Below, one piece after another: positions 59,616 to 64,000 of a stretch of DNA of 64,000 nucleotides. Source of the stretch: Lactifluus volemus (lineage: Eukaryota > Basidiomycota > Agaricomycetes > Russulales > Russulaceae); assembly GCA_022376515.1 (NCBI GenBank), contig WTXI01000029.1, positions 124,001 through 188,000 of the forward strand, read 5' to 3'. The position numbers and the translations under genes were made by a program. Each line of letters begins with the position of its first letter. The first letter of the stretch is position 1. The notes beneath the pieces are model-generated. The model did not search any database and was not told the DNA's origin. It was given only the letters and a program-made list of their open reading frames with translations.

Positions 59616-62445
59616 ATGAGCTTTGACGGCGAGCAGCTCGAACGATCGCTCCTTACTGGTCAATGGAGGGATCAAGCAGGCGATCCATCAAAAAATGATA
59701 TCGCGAGACTCGCAAAGCAAGTCATAGATGGCGATTTCAAAACGTGTCTGCGCTCGTCCTTCGTCCGCGAGTTGCTAACGCTACGAGTCGCCCGCCGGGC
59801 CTCCTCGGACGATCAGGTGGTTACCCCCATCAAAAGCTGGTTTCAATTTTCGGTACCGTCAGCGGGTGGAGTTTACGAACAAGAACTCGTGCGATTGTTC
59901 ACCGCCGTGGCTTGTCTTCACGCGTTTGTGCAGACGAATTGGACGGGCCCGGACCTAACGGACGTGGACGGTCTGTCACTGATACAACACCCGTCGATTA
60001 CAGAGGAAGGGTTGCAACAGGTGGCGGTGGCGGAACTAGCATGGGGAGGAGAACCTGCGTACCATCTGGCTAGCAAAGCATTTTTGTTTCGTCTCGCTTT
60101 GATCCTCCTAGATGACGACGAAGACGAAGACGGTGACGATAGACCGCCGGAATCGGTGCGTTGTTATCGTCACGCACGCTCGGTTGCGTGGTGGCGTCTA
60201 CGCGCTTGGAAAGTGCATGAACAGCTCCTCGGAGAACCAGTCCCTATCTCTACTGCTATCCCCGACTCGGACGCGCTTCTTGCGGAGGATGAAAAGGCGT
60301 ATGCGGACGAACCGGATCTCGTAGGTCGTTTGTGGCTCGAGCGAGGTTTGCTCGAACATCATTTGGCCAACGATCGAAAGGCACTCGAATATTTTGTGCG
60401 TGCGGCGCGAGAGACTGGGTTGAGGTATGAGCTTACCGGAGCGTTGGGGAGACGGACCAAGTTTCAGCAGACGGATCTCACGCAACTCGTGTTGCTCGCG
60501 GAGAGTCGGACGCGAGATGTCGATATCGATGCAAGGAGGAAGAAGGAGGAAGAAGAAGAAGAGGAGATGGCGAAAAAGTTGCCAGAGACTTTGGCGCTCA
60601 ACGACGATACGCTCCTAGAGCAAACCGAATTCACGTCGTCTAACCCCGCGGCGCCTAGCTCGCGCCTTGGCCATTTGGACCCGTCTAATCAGCCGGCGTT
60701 GCATCCGCTAGATCAATGCATCCTCCTCTCTCTTTGTCTCAATGTACGCAATACGTCCCCCGCGCACGGCCTCACGACAGAACAAATGACGCCCTACGTC
60801 GCACGCGTCATTTCACACCCCGAAAACTGGTCCGTGCACACCATGGCGCTTCTCCTGCGCTCTCGCCTCGAATCCCACCGTACCCGCACGGTCGAGCGTT
60901 CCACGTTACAGCTCCAAGCCCTCATCGACCAGATGCCGACGGCAGACTCACCACTCGCCGAGCGCCTCCGTCTGCTGCACGCGTTGCCCCTCCCGAGCAA
61001 ATGGGAGCTCGAGCGAGAGCTCGCGCTGCGATTTCTATCGCTCGGCGTCGTCAAGTCTGCGTTGGAGATATTTGAGCGACTCGAGATGTGGGAGGAGGCT
61101 GTTAGGTGTTGGCAGGCGATCGAGCAGCGGGATAGGGCGGTCGCGCTCGTGCGCGATTTACTTGAGGGGCGCAGAGCCGAAGCCGATGTCGTGCTGGCGA
61201 GGGGCAAGGCAACCGCCACCGCCGCTTCTGAGGACGACGACACAGGACGACGACGCGCCAAGATCGACGTGGCGCGCGAGGCAAGGTTGTGGTGTTTGCT
61301 TGGGGAACTCGAGCCCGAGAAATCGCGCGAGCATTTCGAGCGCGCGTGGGAGGTGTCGGGACAGACGTCTGGTAGGGCCATGCGAGCGCTCGGCGGGTAT
61401 TTCTTTGCACGCGGGGATTACGCCGAGGCGGTGCGATGCTTGCGTCGCGCGGTGGCGATCAATCCGTTGTTTGCTCGCTCGTGGTTCATACTTGGTTGTG
61501 CATGCGTTCGAGAGGAAGATTGGGAGGGCGCAAGGGAGGCTTTTGCGCGGTGCGTGACTATTGATGATGAAGACGCGGAGAGTTGGAACAACCTCGCGAG
61601 CGTGTATCTGCGCATGGACTATGTGCCAGGCAAGACTGTGCCACAAAAAGAGGTTCGTCGTGATGGCTACTGCTTTTCAAATAAAAATAATTTCTCTGTA
61701 GAATACACATGACGAAGATGATGAGCGGCAGCCTTCTCTAAAGGCAGATCAAACTGCCGCGATCCCGTTCGAGAACAAGATGCTCGCATTTCGCGCTCTC
61801 AAACAGGGTCTCAAATTTAATTATGAGAACTGGCGTATGTGGATGAATTATACGATCGTCGCCATGGATGTCGGCGAGCTCGCAGAAGCCTGTCGTGCGC
61901 TCGGACGCGTTGTCGAAGAACGCGCGGCCAAAGTAGGCCCCGAAAGCGTGGATGAGGACGTGCTCGACCGTCTCGTCGACGCAGCGACGCGCGTGCCGCC
62001 GCTTAATAGCAGCAGCGCCCAAAGCGTAAACGAAGGCCCTGGGCTACTACCCCGCGTTGAAGACTTGTTCATGCGCATCATTCTCCCACGTGTTTCCTCT
62101 CTTCGCGTCTTTCGTGCGCGCGCGCGGCTGCTTGTGGCACAGGGCAAGTTACCCGAGGCATTTGAGGCGTACATGGAAGGTTATCGCGTTGGCGTCGCTG
62201 GCCAGATGGAAGTGGGCGAGACGGATTTGGAACGTTGGCGTGAGGGTGTGCGGGAGGTGGAAGATATCTATGACGTGCTCGTCAATTATGGCCCTAAAGT
62301 GGAAGGGTGCAAGTGGAAGCTTCAGGCGCGCAGTATCGTGCGATCATTCATGGGTCGGACTAGGGATTTTGAGGACGAACCGGAGTGGTCGCGATTACGG
62401 GAATTATTGAACGATCTCAGGCTTGGAGAAGCAAAAGTAAATTAG
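59616..62445 (+). CDS. TTC27: TTC27/EMW1 tetratricopeptide-repeat protein
   Basis: The yeast homologue Emw1 is essential and needed for cell-wall integrity. ATG 59616 (MSFDGEQLERSLLTGQW). Two exons, 59616-61652 and 61702-62445, give 926 residues, near the family length. Signs: RLWLERGLLEHHLANDRKAL (family block at about 235-260), LLHALPLPSKWELERELALR, then tandem TPRs at about 590-670 (ALGGYFFARGDYAEAVRCLR; ARSWFILGCACVREEDWEGA; ESWNNLASVYLRM). After the intron: ALKQGLKFNYENWRMWMNYT and DVGELAEACRALGRVV, diagnostic of TTC27. Asp/Glu-rich linkers (DDDEDEDGDD, EEEEEEE) separate the blocks. It uses few introns compared with its neighbours. Intact. Confidence 0.92.
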
Positions 62446-62522
62446 TACTGTAGTAGTGCCTTCATTCAAAGCGCGGAAACGACTCGGGAAATACTGTAAT
62501 AATCCATGCGCTTACCTTGCTT

Positions 62523-64000
62523 ATGGCTACCACCACCCTCAAATCATCCCCATTGCCCAGCCCAGACCAGGAAAGAGAAGAGCTTCGTCCACGGAGATAT
62601 GCCATAGCTTCCTTTGACAACCTCGTTGTTCTCGCCAACTATGAGGAACATCTACGTGAAGCTCGAAGAATGGTTTGGCGTGATCGAGGTGAACCGGCCG
62701 TTGAGGTTCATGATCTCTGGGAATGTCTCGAGCACGGTACTCGTGGTGGTCTCCGTACGTTACACTTACCCCTTCCTGCATAATCTCACAAGGTTTCGAT
62801 GACGGGGGTTGTTTTCAGGTGCTGGGACCCTCGCTTTTGCCATTCGCTCTGGAGTCAATCTCATCCTTTTCTTGGCACGCATCAAGTACTTGCCTAGGTT
62901 CGTCCCTGGACCCACACCATAAACACCTGAAAATTTGGATATTTCTGATACGGTTAGACATGTCGTACCCACAGGAAAAAGCGGCTATCGCTTATACGAC
63001 ATGCCCTCTTTGGTCTAGACTCGTTCCGTTTCGGTACCATGCTCGGTTCGCTCCGTTACTATCCTATGCCGAGTCAAGTCGAGAGCTCATTCCAATACAC
63101 TTCTTTTTTCTTCATTTTTCAGGAAGTTTCGTCGCGCTTTACAGAATCCTTCTCAATGCGTTCCCTCTGCTTTTCCCGGCTAACGTCCCCGTTCGTCTCA
63201 GGTTGCGTAGCCTGATTAAATGGATGACCTCCCCCGGACCGTCGCACGATCATGCCGATTCGGTTATCGATGATGATCATTCACCACTCGTGGAGCGGAA
63301 TTCACCGCCCGATAGTCCTCCGGTTGAAATGAGGCCTGCAGCGCGTCTCTCGTCCGCGGCGCAGGCGCACCAGATCTGGCTTCATAAAAAGTCGGCGCGA
63401 TGGCATTCAATCGTGGCCGGTGCTGTTGCTGGTGGCGTTGCGATATCATTCGAGAGTCTGTCGCGAAGGAAGGGTATCGCACAGCAGTTGTTTGTCCGGT
63501 GAGTAGTTCAATATTTTTATCGTCTTTCTGAAAGCTCATTCACTGCCGCAGCGGTCTCCAGGGTTCCTATAATGCCTATTCGGAAAAGCGCGGATTCCGA
63601 GTTCCTCATGGAGATGTTCTCGTCTTTGCTCTCTCGTGAGTCGTCGTCGTCGTCATCGTCGTCGTCATTCAAGCTACTATTGTCACAACTCTTGAAAGAT
63701 GCGGTCAAATCATGTATGCTTTTTTTATGCGCCCTGACACGCTCCCAAAGTCGTACAATGGCTGGTACGTCAAACAAGCTACTTCCCCAGCCGAGACTTT
63801 TTTAGAATTCGTTTTGGGATGGACAGGGTCAACACTGCGGGACAGATCTCAAAAGAAGCAGTATCTATAAATCGCGACATGGTTCGAACGCGTACATTTA
63901 ACCCCGTGGACTTGGAACGCATCCTGTCGCGCTCTGTATGTCCCATCTTCGTTCCACCACCACTTTCTTGCTGTTTGCTAACTGACATGTCATACTGGAA
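62523..64000 (+). CDS. TMEM135-like membrane protein, 3' end outside window
   Basis: Related to TMEM135/Tim17-like proteins of peroxisomal and mitochondrial membranes. ATG 62523 (MATTTLKSSPLPSPDQERE); introns in phase to AGTLAFAIRSGVNLILFLAR, then RKKRLSLIRHALFGLDSFRF (FGxDSxRF family signature) and GSFVALYRILLNAFPLLFP. A Ser/Pro/Asp-rich loop precedes AGAVAGGVAISFE (Gly-rich membrane helix), GLQGSYNAYSEKRGFRVPHG and CGQIMYAFFMRPDTLPKSYN. The next exon, IRFGMDRVNTAGQISKEAVS, fits the family, but its junction near 63773-63805 is awkward. The obvious splice (GGCTG/GTACGT..TTTTTAG/A) makes TGA where TGG (Trp) is expected. An earlier GTCGTA donor would keep frame but drop SYNGW. One intron contains a GTC/ATC microsatellite (63635-63670). 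Confidence 0.8.

Overview
The window reads as nuclear DNA of a filamentous basidiomycete, most likely an Agaricomycete. Genes are split by many short introns (about 45-65 bp, GT..AG). Recognisable proteins include several lineage-typical ones: DUF6535 membrane proteins, a basidiomycete-type kinase with an HRDCTANN loop, and a microsomal P450. I cannot name the species from sequence alone.

Layout. (1) 1-7.4 kb, conserved block: a SAC-domain phosphoinositide phosphatase (partial), SF3A3/PRP9, a divergent FAL1/eIF4A3 DEAD-box helicase and an unrecognised low-complexity protein. (2) 7.7-17.2 kb, tandem segmental duplication: two units, each with a DUF6535 gene (+) and a decayed ARP2 fragment (-). 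(3) 17.3-22.9 kb, a nested inverted-repeat (TIR) element without a recognisable transposase, holding a tRNA-like sequence. (4) 24.7-31 kb, a gene graveyard: a small coiled-coil ORF, a decayed DUF6535 copy (-), a DUF6535 C-terminal fragment (+), a possible CHMP1/Did2 scrap and a truncated divergent histone H2A/H2B pair. (5) 32-34.3 kb, a cytochrome P450 behind a duplicated TATA-containing module. (6) 35.3-37.9 kb, conserved genes: SF3B6/p14, LCL2, ribosomal uL1. (7) 39.9-53.5 kb, accessory: a protein kinase, a retrotransposon gag relic, and two THEM6-like genes flanking another broken DUF6535 locus that carries two C-terminal modules. (8) 53.5-64 kb, conserved block: LARP7/Pof8-like xRRM protein, a BOI1/2-type SH3-SAM-PH protein, TTC27/EMW1, and a TMEM135-like protein (partial).

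The housekeeping genes share themes. Four act in RNA processing or RNP biology (SF3A3, FAL1, SF3B6, LARP7-like). Three act in membrane traffic or polarity (SAC phosphatase, BOI, EMW1). The accessory intervals are dominated by repeated birth and decay of DUF6535 genes: six loci, on both strands, at all stages of decay. Single-base deletions recur in these genes, in one THEM6 copy and, strikingly, in the otherwise perfect FAL1 gene. Assembly indel error therefore has to be weighed against real pseudogenisation. All calls come from reading the sequence and remembered family signatures; no database search was run.
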